From contig JAVVEG010000004.1 in assembly GCA_032251455.1 (NCBI GenBank), positions 1-64,000 of the forward strand: a stretch of DNA of 64,000 nt, read 5' to 3'. The notes under the pieces were generated by a model. The model had not been told where the DNA came from and did no database searches. It saw only the letters and a list, made by a program, of their open reading frames with translations. A program made the position numbers and the translations under genes. Of this stretch, positions 10,401-18,233 are shown one piece after another. The stretch's first letter is position 1, and every line of letters starts with the position of its first letter. Source of the DNA: JAVVEG01 sp032251455. GTDB lineage: Bacteria; Pseudomonadota; Gammaproteobacteria; Pseudomonadales; Pseudohongiellaceae.

Positions 10401-10641
10401 CTTTTTCAATGATTTTTTCAACGATCTCCCAGGTGACCGGTTCGATATACGTGGCATCGGCCATGGCTGGGTCAGTCATGATGGTTGCCGGATTGGAATT
10501 GACCAGGATCACCCGGTAGCCCTCCTCCCTGAGAGCCTGACAGGCCTGCGCCCCGGAATAATCGAACTCACAGGCCTGACCAATGACGATAGGGCCGGCA
10601 CCGATGATAAGAATACTTTGTATATCTGATCTTTTAGGCAT
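7426..10641 (-). CDS. carB: Carbamoyl-phosphate synthase large subunit
   Basis: CarB makes carbamoyl phosphate from bicarbonate, ammonia delivered by CarA and two ATP, supplying arginine and pyrimidine synthesis. The 1071-residue length matches the E. coli protein (1073). The start MPKRSDIQSILIIGAGPIVI is canonical. Two homologous ATP-grasp halves are visible, the first with SFTLGGSGGGIAYN and the second with SYVLGGRAMEIVYN. They are followed by a C-terminal allosteric MGS-like domain (about residue 935 on). It overlaps the end of carA by 8 bases, which indicates translational coupling. Confidence 0.98.
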   Translation of the reverse strand: MPKRSDIQSILIIGAGPIVIGQACEFDYSGAQACQALREEGYRVILVNSNPATIMTDPAMADATYIEPVTWEIVEKIIEKERPDAILPTMGGQTALNCALDLNRHGVLAKYNVELIGASSEAIDKAENRELFDKAMRSIGLETPAHGLAHNMEEAFAALEQVGFPCIIRPSFTLGGSGGGIAYNKEEFVEICSRGLELSPNNELLIDESLIGWKEFELEVVRDKKDNCIIVCTIENFDAMGVHTGDSITVAPSQTLTDKEYQILRNAAIAILREIGVETGGSNVQFGMNPKNGRLVIIEMNPRVSRSSALASKATGFPIARVAAKLAVGYTLDELRNEITGGATPISFEPTIDYVVTKIPRFTFEKFPETNDRITTQMKSVGEVMAIGRTFQESLQKALRGLEVGVSGFDPLLDTGLSDAMDSLKRELMEAGGERVWYIADAFRQGWSVETVYELTGIDPWFLVQIEDLMQEESRIARMTLADIDRDTLYALKRKGFADARLAALLGESELAVQQYRHDLGIHPVYKRVDTCAAEFVSTTAYMYSCYEEECEALPSDRKKIMVLGGGPNRIGQGIEFDYCCVHAALAMREDGYETIMVNCNPETVSTDYNISDRLYFEPVTFEDVVEIVLLEKPHGVIVQFGGQTPLNLATRLEAAGIPIIGTSADAIDRAEDRERFQQMIQKLGLKQPPNCIVRSIEESIEAAERINYPLVVRPSYVLGGRAMEIVYNEEELSRYMRNSVKVGNESPVLLDYFLSSAIEIDVDLVSDGKQVVVGAIMQHIEQAGVHSGDSACSLPPYNLKPEVQDRIREQVTSLALELNVVGLMNTQLAYQDGDIYVIEVNPRASRTVPFVSKCIGVSLAKIAARCMAGRSLAEQGFTREVIPQTFAVKEAVFPFNKFPGVDPILGPEMKSTGEVMGVGKTFAEAFAKSQLGAGEEIKTSGTVFISVRDADKRHLVKLASQLHEIGFSLVATSGTAAVIAEAGLPVKRVNKVNEGRPHIVDMIKNDEIQLVVNTTEGKQAIADSSIIRRTALRHDVFCTTTVASAFAVCEALVFGDNLSVYTIQELHARL

Positions 10642-11791
10642 TTTTCAACCGTTGTCTGTACTGTTGCATTAGCTCGGAAAAATGGTCAAACAACGGAGCG
10701 ATATCGTGTGGCCCCGGGCTGGCCTCCGGATGCCCCTGAAAACCGAATGCCGGCTTGTCAGTCCGCTCCACTCCCTGCAGCGAGCCGTCAAACAGGGAGC
10801 GATAGGTGGCTTTGAGATTGCCAGGCAGGCTCTGCTCATCAACAGCAAACCCATGGTTCTGGCTGGTAATCAATACATTGCCGTTTTTGAGATCCTGAAC
10901 CGGATGGTTGGCACCGTGATGGCCCAGCTGCATCTTGACCGTCTGCGCACCACAGGCCAGTGCCAGCAACTGATGCCCCAGACAGATACCAAACACGGGA
11001 ATTTCTGTTGCCAGGATTTCACGGATGGCGTTGATTGCATAATCGCAAGGCTCTGGATCACCCGGCCCATTGGACAGGAATACCCCATCAGGGGCTAGTG
11101 CCAGCACTTCGGCGGCGGGTGTCTGGGCCGGCACCACGGTCAAGCTGCAGTTGCGTTCACTCAGCATGCGCAGAATATTGCGTTTGACCCCGAAATCATA
11201 GGCTACCACATGGAAGGGCTTATCATGCTGTGGCGTACGGAACCCAATGCCCAACTGCCACTCACCTTCCAGCCAGGGATAAGGTTTGGCAACTGAAACT
11301 TCCCTGGCCAGATCCATGCCTTTGAGGCCTGGAAAAGCACGAGCCTGCGCAACAGCATGGTCACTACCTTCGGTTGCCAGCTTTTCTCCGCTGAGCAGAC
11401 AACCGTTCAATGGTCCCTTGTCGCGCAACAAGCGGGTCAATTTGCGGGTATCAATCTCGGCAATGGCAACAACCTTGTGCGCTTTCAGGAACTCATCCAG
11501 TGTCTGCTCACTGCGCCAGCTGCTGACCAGCAGTGGCAGATTGCGGATAACCAGCCCCGCTGCCCAGACCCGGTCTGACTCATTGTCTTCTGCATTGGTG
11601 CCGGTATTGCCGATATGCGGATAGGTGAGGGTGACTATCTGGCGGGCATAGGATGGATCGGTAAGTATTTCCTGATAGCCCGTCATTGCCGTGTTGAATA
11701 CCACCTCGCCACTGCTGATACCCGTGGCACCGAGGGCGATACCTTGAAAAATCGTCCCATCTTCCAAGGCCAGAACTGCTGGACTATTCAC
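10634..11791 (-). CDS. carA: Carbamoyl-phosphate synthase small subunit
   Basis: CarA is the glutaminase subunit that hydrolyses glutamine and channels ammonia to CarB. The 385-residue product has the N-terminal CPSase small domain (ALEDGTIFQG, GEVVFNTAMTGYQEILTDPSY). The class I amidotransferase domain has the nucleophile cysteine in FGICLGHQLLALACG and the His/Glu pair in GFQGHPEASPGPHD. A strong intrinsic terminator structure lies only about 33 bases upstream of its start, so it probably has its own promoter or is controlled by attenuation. Confidence 0.97.
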   Translation of the reverse strand: MNSPAVLALEDGTIFQGIALGATGISSGEVVFNTAMTGYQEILTDPSYARQIVTLTYPHIGNTGTNAEDNESDRVWAAGLVIRNLPLLVSSWRSEQTLDEFLKAHKVVAIAEIDTRKLTRLLRDKGPLNGCLLSGEKLATEGSDHAVAQARAFPGLKGMDLAREVSVAKPYPWLEGEWQLGIGFRTPQHDKPFHVVAYDFGVKRNILRMLSERNCSLTVVPAQTPAAEVLALAPDGVFLSNGPGDPEPCDYAINAIREILATEIPVFGICLGHQLLALACGAQTVKMQLGHHGANHPVQDLKNGNVLITSQNHGFAVDEQSLPGNLKATYRSLFDGSLQGVERTDKPAFGFQGHPEASPGPHDIAPLFDHFSELMQQYRQRLKNA

Positions 11792-11824
11792 TGCCTTCTC
11801 CCACTAAAGCCGGAAACACGGGTG

Positions 11825-11858
11825 AAAAAAAACGGAATGAAACATGCGCCTCATTCCG
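11825..11858 (-). terminator. Intrinsic terminator between dapB and carA
   Basis: On the minus strand an 8-bp perfect stem (CGGAATGA/TCATTCCG, 11833-11840 with 11851-11858) with a 10-base loop is followed immediately by eight U residues (11825-11832). This is a textbook rho-independent terminator. It ends dapB transcription. Because it lies only about 33 bases before the carA start, it could alternatively act as an attenuator of carAB. Confidence 0.8.
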
Positions 11859-11935
11859 CTTCTGGTATTTACCCGCTGCTCATCTTGTCTCAACATAATT
11901 GGGGCCGTATTGTAAGTGATTTCCCCGATTGCTGT

Positions 11936-12742
11936 CTACAGATTCCCCAGCACATCATCCATCGAATACAGGCCTGGCTTCCTGCCTTGCAACCAGAGCG
12001 CTGCCCTGACTGCCCCACTGGCAAATGTCATCCGGCTGCTGGCCTTGTGACTGATCTCGATGCGCTCACCGGGTCCGGCAAAGATCACGGTATGTTCGCC
12101 AACAATATCGCCAGCCCTGATTGTTGCGAAACCAATGGTCTTGCGCTCGCGCTCAGGACCAACACCTTCGCGGCCATACACAGCCACTTCATCAAGATCA
12201 CGACCAAGTACATCGGCAATCACCTCACCCATGCGCAAGGCTGTACCCGAAGGCGCATCTTTTTTGTGTCGATGGTGCGCCTCCACAATTTCCACATCAA
12301 CCTCATCGCCCAGAACCCGGGCAGCCATTGCCAGCAGTTTCAAACTGAGGTTGACACCGACGCTCATATTGGGGGCAAAAACCACGGGAATCTGACTGCC
12401 CGCGGCATGGATTCTTAGCTTTTCCTCATCGCTGAACCCGGTAGTCCCGATGACCATGGCCTTACCCTGCCGACAACAGATATCCAGATGCGCAAGGGTG
12501 GCTGCTGTGGTGGTAAAATCCACCAGGACATCGAACTGATCAAGCACCGAGTCCAGGGCTGCAACCGGCTTTATGCCCAGCGGACTGCCACCCGCAAGAA
12601 GCCCGATATCCTGCAACAGGGCAGGATCATCAGCCAATGCAGTTCCTGCGCTGACCCGGGCCCGCCCCTCAAGCTGGGCAACAGCCTCAACCAGTGTTCT
12701 GCCCATGCGTCCGGCCACACCGGCTATAGCGATTCGTATCAT
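11936..12742 (-). CDS. dapB: 4-hydroxy-tetrahydrodipicolinate reductase
   Basis: DapB reduces hydroxytetrahydrodipicolinate with NAD(P)H in the lysine and diaminopimelate pathway, which feeds peptidoglycan. The 268-residue product begins MIRIAIAGVAGRMGRTL with the Rossmann dinucleotide motif. It contains the substrate signature VEAHHRHKKDAPSGTAL. An upstream in-frame Met would add 23 unrelated residues, so I use the internal start. In many relatives dnaK-dnaJ precede dapB. Here the upstream neighbour is a divergent sigma factor gene instead. Confidence 0.96.
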   Translation of the reverse strand: MIRIAIAGVAGRMGRTLVEAVAQLEGRARVSAGTALADDPALLQDIGLLAGGSPLGIKPVAALDSVLDQFDVLVDFTTTAATLAHLDICCRQGKAMVIGTTGFSDEEKLRIHAAGSQIPVVFAPNMSVGVNLSLKLLAMAARVLGDEVDVEIVEAHHRHKKDAPSGTALRMGEVIADVLGRDLDEVAVYGREGVGPERERKTIGFATIRAGDIVGEHTVIFAGPGERIEISHKASSRMTFASGAVRAALWLQGRKPGLYSMDDVLGNL

Positions 12743-12928
12743 GGTATTTCCTGAAAATACTGCTGTTTGGTGCGCAAGTATACCGCCACCCACACAATAG
12801 CCAAAATGCAATCGGCAACCCGGTTATCCGAATTTAAGGAAGTTGTCTTCTTGCAAAACGCTTGATGCTCCAGCACTTATTCGGCAAACTGCCTTGAATA
12901 TCCGCAATCAAGCCTGCCATGGAAAGAA

Positions 12929-13495
12929 ATGAGCGACAGCCCGGTCTTAAACCCTAGCAAGAAACAACGCTATGAAACCTTGGTAGACGCCCTGTATCAG
13001 GATGTTTTCCGATATGCTTTCTGGCTCTGCAAGAATCAGGCGCTGGCTGAAGACCTGGTACAGGAAACATTTTTACGAGCCTGGCGGTCTTTTGACAGTC
13101 TGCAGAATGACAAGGCAGCCAAAGCCTGGCTCTTCACGATATTGCGCCGGGAGAATGCCCGACTTTATGAGCGCTACCGTCCAGACCTGGTTGATATCGA
13201 TGATATGCCGCTGCATGACGAGAATGAGCAGTCCTCGGAGCAGGAAATGGATCGCGGCCTGCTGCATCAGGCCATAATGGAGCTGGAAGCTGACTATCGC
13301 GACCCACTGCTGTTGCAGGTCATTGGTGGTTTCAGCGGGAAAGAAATTGCCCGGATTCTGGATCTCAACAGTAATACCGTAATGACTCGCCTGTTTCGTG
13401 CCCGCAGCAAACTGAAAGATGTTTTTGGCGTTGAAGACCCGGCTGAACCCGATGATCAAGAGGATGAAGCACTAAATCCAAAAGAACAATTATAA
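12929..13495 (+). CDS. ECF-type RNA polymerase sigma factor
   Basis: The 188-residue protein has an extracytoplasmic-function sigma factor layout. Region 2 is at about residues 15-85 (VFRYAFWLCKNQALAEDLVQ, ETFLRAWRSF), followed by an acidic linker (about 95-115). Region 4 is at about 115-165, with a helix-turn-helix in GFSGKEIARILDLNSNTVMT. The C-terminal tail is acidic. The next gene, 39 bases downstream, encodes a DUF3379 membrane protein, the usual partner in this family and a presumed anti-sigma factor. The regulon is unknown. In other bacteria, pairs of this type are linked to envelope or oxidative stress. Confidence 0.9.
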   Translation: MSDSPVLNPSKKQRYETLVDALYQDVFRYAFWLCKNQALAEDLVQETFLRAWRSFDSLQNDKAAKAWLFTILRRENARLYERYRPDLVDIDDMPLHDENEQSSEQEMDRGLLHQAIMELEADYRDPLLLQVIGGFSGKEIARILDLNSNTVMTRLFRARSKLKDVFGVEDPAEPDDQEDEALNPKEQL

Positions 13496-13534
13496 AAAGA
13501 GCACTCATATAACTATCAAGAGAACTTTAACCTC

Positions 13535-14299
13535 ATGAATGAGCTGGAATTCAAAACCCGCGCTTACAGCGACCCTGGCGATACCCGTCCAGACTTTCTT
13601 GCGGCCAGCCAGGCTTCGGCAGAACGTGTCGAGTTGCTCAATGCAGTTCGCCAGCTCGATGCCCAGATACGCAATACCCTGACTGAGGTCTCCGCATCCG
13701 AGTTACTGGCTGCCAGACTCAAACGTCTGCCCGCGATCGATAATGCCAGCAATGCCGTTACACCTCCTGTCGAGACAGGCAAATCCAGTGCTTACTGGAA
13801 AACCAAGCCCTGGCTGGCTCTGGCTGCCAGCCTGCTGTTTGCTGTTGGCTTAGGTTCCACCCTGCTTCCATCCAGCCCCAGCGCAGCCGATATGGCTTTC
13901 CATGACAATCTCATTGCTCATGTCTATGACGAAGAGCCACAGTATGGTACCAGGGATTCAATCAGCTGGGAGGAAATCGACCAGGTGCTGGCCGACAACG
14001 GCGTAAAGCTGCTGAAAGATGAACGCATCCTCTCCATGCGCATCAAGTTCATCAATAATTGCGGGCTCCCTGGCCGCGGACGTGGAGCGCACCTTGTTCT
14101 GGAAGGCAGCGAAGGTTCCTTTTCCGTCTTTTTCATCAAGGGGCCAGGCGTGCAATCTGCATTTGATATCGTGGATGAGCGTTTCAGCGGCCGCATCACC
14201 CCTCTGGGCGAAGGAGACATGGCCATTGTCGGCGAAAAGGGTGAGGACATCGGGGATTATCAGTCCCTGATTGCCAATAATGTGGAATGGCAGATTTGA
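13535..14299 (+). CDS. DUF3379 membrane protein, putative anti-sigma factor
   Basis: The 254-residue product matches the DUF3379 pattern. A cytoplasmic N-terminal region (about 1-90) has the ELLAARLKRLP segment, and one transmembrane helix is at about 92-111 (PWLALAASLLFAVGLGSTLL). A periplasmic domain of about 140 residues includes an INNCGLPGRGRGAHLVLEG stretch. DUF3379 genes are typically located immediately downstream of an ECF sigma gene, as here. The inferred role is sequestration of that sigma factor until a periplasmic signal arrives. The family assignment is from memory and function is by context. Confidence 0.8.
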   Translation: MNELEFKTRAYSDPGDTRPDFLAASQASAERVELLNAVRQLDAQIRNTLTEVSASELLAARLKRLPAIDNASNAVTPPVETGKSSAYWKTKPWLALAASLLFAVGLGSTLLPSSPSAADMAFHDNLIAHVYDEEPQYGTRDSISWEEIDQVLADNGVKLLKDERILSMRIKFINNCGLPGRGRGAHLVLEGSEGSFSVFFIKGPGVQSAFDIVDERFSGRITPLGEGDMAIVGEKGEDIGDYQSLIANNVEWQI

Positions 14300-14326
14300 T
14301 GTCGGGCTACCGGCGCTTACGGAGCA

Positions 14327-16129
14327 CTAGAACATCGCTGCCTCCATTCCCATCATGACCTCACTGTCCACCTTGATCTCTTCTGCCAATGATCGGTATC
14401 GGGGCAATATTCTGTACAGGAAGTATTTCCCGGTACTCAACTTGGCTGCGTAGAACTCCTTGTCCCTGCTGCCCTCAGCCAATGCTTGCTGGGCAGTGGC
14501 GGCCATGCGTGTCCATACATAGCAATACAGCACCAGAGACAACAGATCCAGGTAGGCTGTCGATGAAGCGCCCACGATATGGGGATCCTTGGCTGCTGCG
14601 GTCTTGATCCACCGGGTGGTTTCCACCAGACACTCTGTCGCTGCCTGCAGGGCCTCGACGAAAGGCTTTACTTCTGCCGCCACCCCTGCCGAGTTCAAGG
14701 TCTGGATGCAGTCATCAATCTCCTTGAGCATCTCCTCCAGCAGACCCTGCCTGTCGTGCACAATCTTGCGTCCCATCAGGTCCAGGGCCTGAATACCGTT
14801 GGCGCCCTCATAGATCTGGGCTATCCGCACATCCCTGACATGCTGCTCCTGCCCCCACTCGCAGACATAACCATGCCCTCCAAGCACCTGTTGCCCCAGG
14901 ACACAGGCTTCAAACCCCCGATCAGTGAAGGCGGCCTTGGCCACTGGGGTCAACAGGGCGACCAGTTTTTCTGCCCGCTGACGTGTCTTTTCCTCTTCAT
15001 GAAAATGTGCCGTATCCAGCTGGCTGGCAACAAACACAGCCAGCGCTCGGGCCGCCTCTGTATTCGCCCGCATGGTCAACAGCATGCGCCTGACATCAGG
15101 GTGCACCAGAAGCGGGTCTGCCATTTGATCAGGGTTAACAGGCCCCTGCGGCGACCGGCCCTGCAGACGCTCCCTGGCATAGGCAGCAGCCACCTGATAG
15201 GACGCTTCGCCGGCACCAAGGCCCTGCAAGCCAATGGTCAGGCGCTCATAGTTCATCATAGTGAACATACAGGCCAGGCCCTTGTTGAGTTCACCAACCA
15301 GATACCCTTCGGCGCCATCAAAATTCATCACGCAGGTAGCCGAACCTTTGATGCCCATTTTGTGTTCGATGGAGCCACAGCTGACCGCATTGCGCTCACC
15401 GGCTTCACCCTCCGCGTCGGGAATGAATTTGGGTACCAGAAACAGGGAAATCCCGCGTGGCCCGGCTGGTGCATCCGGCAGCTTGGCCAGCACCAGATGA
15501 ATGATGTTTTCAGTCAGGTCATGTTCGCCCCCGGTAATGAAAATCTTGGTACCGGTGACGCGGTAGCTGCCATCTGCCTGTGCTTCAGCCCGGGTCTTGA
15601 TGATACCCAGGTCAGTCCCGGCATGTGGTTCGGTCAGGCACATGGTTGCACTCCAGCGCCCTTCATAGAGCCTGGGCAGGTAAGCCTGCTTAAGCTCCGC
15701 CGAAGCATGCCGGGCCAGGGCCAGCGAGGCCCCGGCACTGAGTACGGCATACAGGGCCAATGCACTATTGGCCGCCATCATCATCTCTTCCAGACAGACC
15801 CCGAGTATTTTGGGCATACCTTGCCCGCCATAGGCGACATCACCGCCAAGACCAATCCATCCCCCTTCGGCATAGGTTCTGTAGGCCTGCCTGAATCCTG
15901 CTGGCGTGGTCACCTGACCTGCATCAAAGTGGCACCCCTCCTCATCCCCAGAACGGTTGACCGGGGCCAGAAGATTCCCGGCCACCTTGCCAGCCTCCTC
16001 GAGAATTGTGTTGATCAGGTCTTCGGTAACCTCGGCTGTGGCTGGCATGTCTTGCAGCAGAGCCTGGGTATTCAATACCTCATTGAGGACAAACTGCATA
16101 TCTCTGACGGGGGGCGTGTACGTGGACAA
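14327..16129 (-). CDS. Acyl-CoA dehydrogenase, long C-terminal-extended type
   Basis: This 600-residue FAD enzyme of the acyl-CoA dehydrogenase superfamily has motifs MCLTEPHAGTDLGIIKTRAE and YRVTGTKIFITGGEHDLTEN around the flavin. Its C-terminal region contains ILGGHGYVCEWGQEQHVRDV (here QQVLGGHGYVCEWGQ) and QIYEGANGIQALDLMGRKI. After the usual catalytic core it carries the extra C-terminal domain (about 470-600) found in the long dehydrogenases that act in fatty-acid beta-oxidation. Substrate chain length cannot be told from sequence. An 18-bp palindrome lies 59 bases upstream of its start and is a good operator candidate. It lies downstream of bioB on the same strand. Confidence 0.9.
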   Translation of the reverse strand: MSTYTPPVRDMQFVLNEVLNTQALLQDMPATAEVTEDLINTILEEAGKVAGNLLAPVNRSGDEEGCHFDAGQVTTPAGFRQAYRTYAEGGWIGLGGDVAYGGQGMPKILGVCLEEMMMAANSALALYAVLSAGASLALARHASAELKQAYLPRLYEGRWSATMCLTEPHAGTDLGIIKTRAEAQADGSYRVTGTKIFITGGEHDLTENIIHLVLAKLPDAPAGPRGISLFLVPKFIPDAEGEAGERNAVSCGSIEHKMGIKGSATCVMNFDGAEGYLVGELNKGLACMFTMMNYERLTIGLQGLGAGEASYQVAAAYARERLQGRSPQGPVNPDQMADPLLVHPDVRRMLLTMRANTEAARALAVFVASQLDTAHFHEEEKTRQRAEKLVALLTPVAKAAFTDRGFEACVLGQQVLGGHGYVCEWGQEQHVRDVRIAQIYEGANGIQALDLMGRKIVHDRQGLLEEMLKEIDDCIQTLNSAGVAAEVKPFVEALQAATECLVETTRWIKTAAAKDPHIVGASSTAYLDLLSLVLYCYVWTRMAATAQQALAEGSRDKEFYAAKLSTGKYFLYRILPRYRSLAEEIKVDSEVMMGMEAAMF

Positions 16130-16187
16130 ATTGCTATCTCCTGCGGTACCGGTTTAGTGTGACTCTAATTGGCTTAAGGTACCCAGC

Positions 16188-16205
16188 ATTGACGTTAACG
16201 TCAAT
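16188..16205. promoter_or_regulatory. 18-bp perfect palindrome upstream of the acyl-CoA dehydrogenase
   Basis: The sequence ATTGACGTTAACGTCAAT is its own reverse complement over 18 bases. It lies between the bioB stop and the acyl-CoA dehydrogenase start, 59 bases upstream of the latter. The ACGT-TA-ACGT core resembles, from memory, sites of MerR-family LiuR-type regulators that control branched-chain amino acid and fatty-acid catabolism. That assignment is an inference. Confidence 0.6.
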
Positions 16206-16222
16206 CAGCACAGTATCCTGCA

Positions 16223-17212
16223 CTATACTGCCGAATAGAATTGTTCCATCGGCAATGTCTCTGCCTTCATCCCCAGCCTGGACAGCAGGGACAGGTCGGC
16301 ACTTTCCTCCGGCAAGGGTGTGGTCAGCAGCTTCTCGCCATAAAAGAGAGAATTGGCTCCGGCCAGAAAACACAGCGCCTGCATCTGCTCATTCATCTGC
16401 TGCCGTCCGGCAGACAGACGCACATGAGAAGCAGGCATCAGGATTCTGGCCACGGCAATCACTCGAATGAATTCGAATGGGTCCAGATCATCGGCATCTG
16501 CCAATGGCGTACCCTGCACTTTCACCAGCATATTGATAGGCACGCTTTCCGGATGCACGGGCATATTGGCCAGTTGCTGCAACAGACCGGCGCGATCGCT
16601 CTGCTGCTCACCCATACCCAGAATGCCACCGGCACAGACTTTCATCCCTGCCTCACGCACCCTGTGCAGGGTTTCAAGCCTGTCCTGATAACTGCGGGTG
16701 GTAATGATCTCCCCGTAATATTCGGGGGAGGTGTCGAGGTTGTGGTTATAGTAATCCAGCCCGGCCTCTGCCAGCGCCTGGGCCTGCTGACTGTCCAGGG
16801 CTCCCAGGGTCATGCAGGTCTCCATCCCCAGCGCCCGCACCTGCCGGACCATTTCCAGCACGCTCGGGAAATCCTTCGCCGCGGGGCTCTTCCAGGCAGC
16901 GCCCATGCAGAACCGGGTGGCCCCATTGGCTTTGGCTTGTGCCGCCTGCTGCAACACCTGTTCCACCGGCAGCAGTTTTTCCTTCTGCAGCCCCGTCTCA
17001 TAATGCCCACTTTGCGGGCAGTATTTGCAGTCTTCCGGGCAGGCGCCCGTCTTGATGGACAGCAAGGTACTCATCTGCACCTGATTGGGATCGAAATAGT
17101 CCCGATGCACACTCTGGGCCTGAAACAACAGGTCCATCAATGGCATGGCCAGCAAGGTAGTGATCTCTTCTTTGCGCCAATCGTGGCGGACAGGGGTTTT
17201 ACTGTGGGGCAT
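16223..17212 (-). CDS. bioB: Biotin synthase
   Basis: BioB is the radical SAM enzyme that inserts sulfur into dethiobiotin to make biotin. The 329-residue product has the radical SAM cysteine triad in GACPEDCKYCPQSG. It also shows the family motifs FCMGAAWKSP, YNHNLDTSPEYY and CAGGILGMGE, with the [2Fe-2S] arginine region in VRLSAGRQQM. No other bio genes follow in this window, whereas bioB is often followed by bioF. A BirA-type operator about 83 bases upstream suggests repression by biotin. Confidence 0.97.
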   Translation of the reverse strand: MPHSKTPVRHDWRKEEITTLLAMPLMDLLFQAQSVHRDYFDPNQVQMSTLLSIKTGACPEDCKYCPQSGHYETGLQKEKLLPVEQVLQQAAQAKANGATRFCMGAAWKSPAAKDFPSVLEMVRQVRALGMETCMTLGALDSQQAQALAEAGLDYYNHNLDTSPEYYGEIITTRSYQDRLETLHRVREAGMKVCAGGILGMGEQQSDRAGLLQQLANMPVHPESVPINMLVKVQGTPLADADDLDPFEFIRVIAVARILMPASHVRLSAGRQQMNEQMQALCFLAGANSLFYGEKLLTTPLPEESADLSLLSRLGMKAETLPMEQFYSAV

Positions 17213-17294
17213 GACAGAATCCTTTTGCAGACGAGCTATTTTCAGACGAACTATACTGGTAGCAGGATCGCCAATTCTAGATTTGTCACACCTT

Positions 17295-17326
17295 CTGTCA
17301 ACCTTAATATTTAAAAAGGTTAACTA
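17295..17326 (-). promoter_or_regulatory. Putative BirA (biotin repressor) operator
   Basis: The left half CTGTCAACC (17295-17303) and right half GGTTAACTA (17318-17326) are separated by 14 AT-rich bases. Each half matches 7 of 9 bases of the proteobacterial BirA consensus TTGTAAACC-N14/15-GGTTTACAA. The element lies between divergent bioB and comF, 83 bases from the bioB start. Its right half lies in the 55-bp sequence duplicated across the adjacent artificial gap. Confidence 0.7.
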
Positions 17327-17522
17327 CTTTGTCAGACAACCGTCATCATGCGTTTTTTCCCTGAACTNNNNNNNNNNNNNNNNNNNNNNNNNNNNNNNNN
17401 NNNNNNNNNNNNNNNNNNNNNNNNNNNNNNNNNNNNNNNNNNNNNNNNNNNNNNNNNNNNNNNNNNNAAAAAGGTTAACTACTTTGTCAGACAACCGTCA
17501 TCATGCGTTTTTTCCCTGAACT
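17313..17522. repeat. Identical 55-bp flanks around a 100-N gap (bioB/comF)
   Basis: Bases 17313-17367 and 17468-17522 are identical across 55 positions and meet the N run exactly. The comF start region therefore appears twice, at 17348 and 17503. The overlap length is the same as at the glmM gap. Both breaks look like contig overlaps scaffolded with default spacers. Confidence 0.93.
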
Positions 17523-18198
17523 TTGTGTGGTTTGCTCCTGCATGGACCACTCACAATCCGGCCTGTGCCCTGATTGTGCCGCAACCATGCCCTGGCAGGC
17601 CCCCGGCTGCCTGCGCTGTGGCATCGAAACCCGTCTCAACTTTCCCACCGAGTTGCCAGTCTGTCAGCAATGCCTGGACGATCCACCTGCCTTCAACAGC
17701 TGTCACACAGTTTTTGACTATTGCTCGCCTGTGGTTGAGTTGGTGTCACGCTTCAAGTATGGAGCGGGTTTTGCCGAAGGCCGGGTGCTTGCCCGCCTGC
17801 TCTGCCAGTCCTTGCGGGAATTTTATACGGAAGGGGAATTACCTGAAATACTGGTCCCGGTACCCTCCCATCGCAGCCGATTGCGCCGGCGCGGCTTCAA
17901 TCAGGCCATCGAACTGGCCCGGGTGGTCAGCCGTCATACCGGCATTGCACTCAGCCTTACCGACTGTCAGCGCGTGCATGCCAGCAAGGCTCAGCGCGGC
18001 TTGAGCGCCCAGGAACGCAGACAGAACATGGTTGGAGCTTTCAGCCTGCACAGGAATCGACATTTACGCCAATATCGCCGCCTGGCAATCATCGACGACG
18101 TTGTCACAACAACAGCGACCGTACATGAGCTGGCACGATGCCTGCGCCATGACGAAGGACAACGCATCGATGTCTGGGCTGTTGCCAGGGTCAATTGA
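17503..18198 (+). CDS. comF: ComF family phosphoribosyltransferase-like protein
   Basis: The 231-residue protein has the ComF layout. An N-terminal zinc-ribbon-like segment carries cysteine pairs (CVVC, CPDC, CLRC, CQQC within residues 8-54). A type I phosphoribosyltransferase fold follows, with the PRPP loop LAIIDDVVTTTAT and the conserved RRRGFNQA motif. ComF and GntX proteins help DNA uptake or use of DNA as nutrient in naturally competent bacteria. Its role here is not proven by sequence. The divergent neighbour bioB matches the E. coli-like association of gntX with bio genes. Confidence 0.88.
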   Translation: MRFFPELCVVCSCMDHSQSGLCPDCAATMPWQAPGCLRCGIETRLNFPTELPVCQQCLDDPPAFNSCHTVFDYCSPVVELVSRFKYGAGFAEGRVLARLLCQSLREFYTEGELPEILVPVPSHRSRLRRRGFNQAIELARVVSRHTGIALSLTDCQRVHASKAQRGLSAQERRQNMVGAFSLHRNRHLRQYRRLAIIDDVVTTTATVHELARCLRHDEGQRIDVWAVARVN

Positions 18199-18233
18199 TC
18201 AAGGAAAATGCAGAAAGCAGGAAGGGTATTACA

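Noticed and set aside
14579..16162. A 527-codon plus-strand open frame
   Set aside because: It is antisense to the acyl-CoA dehydrogenase, which has full family motifs. The antisense product shows none.
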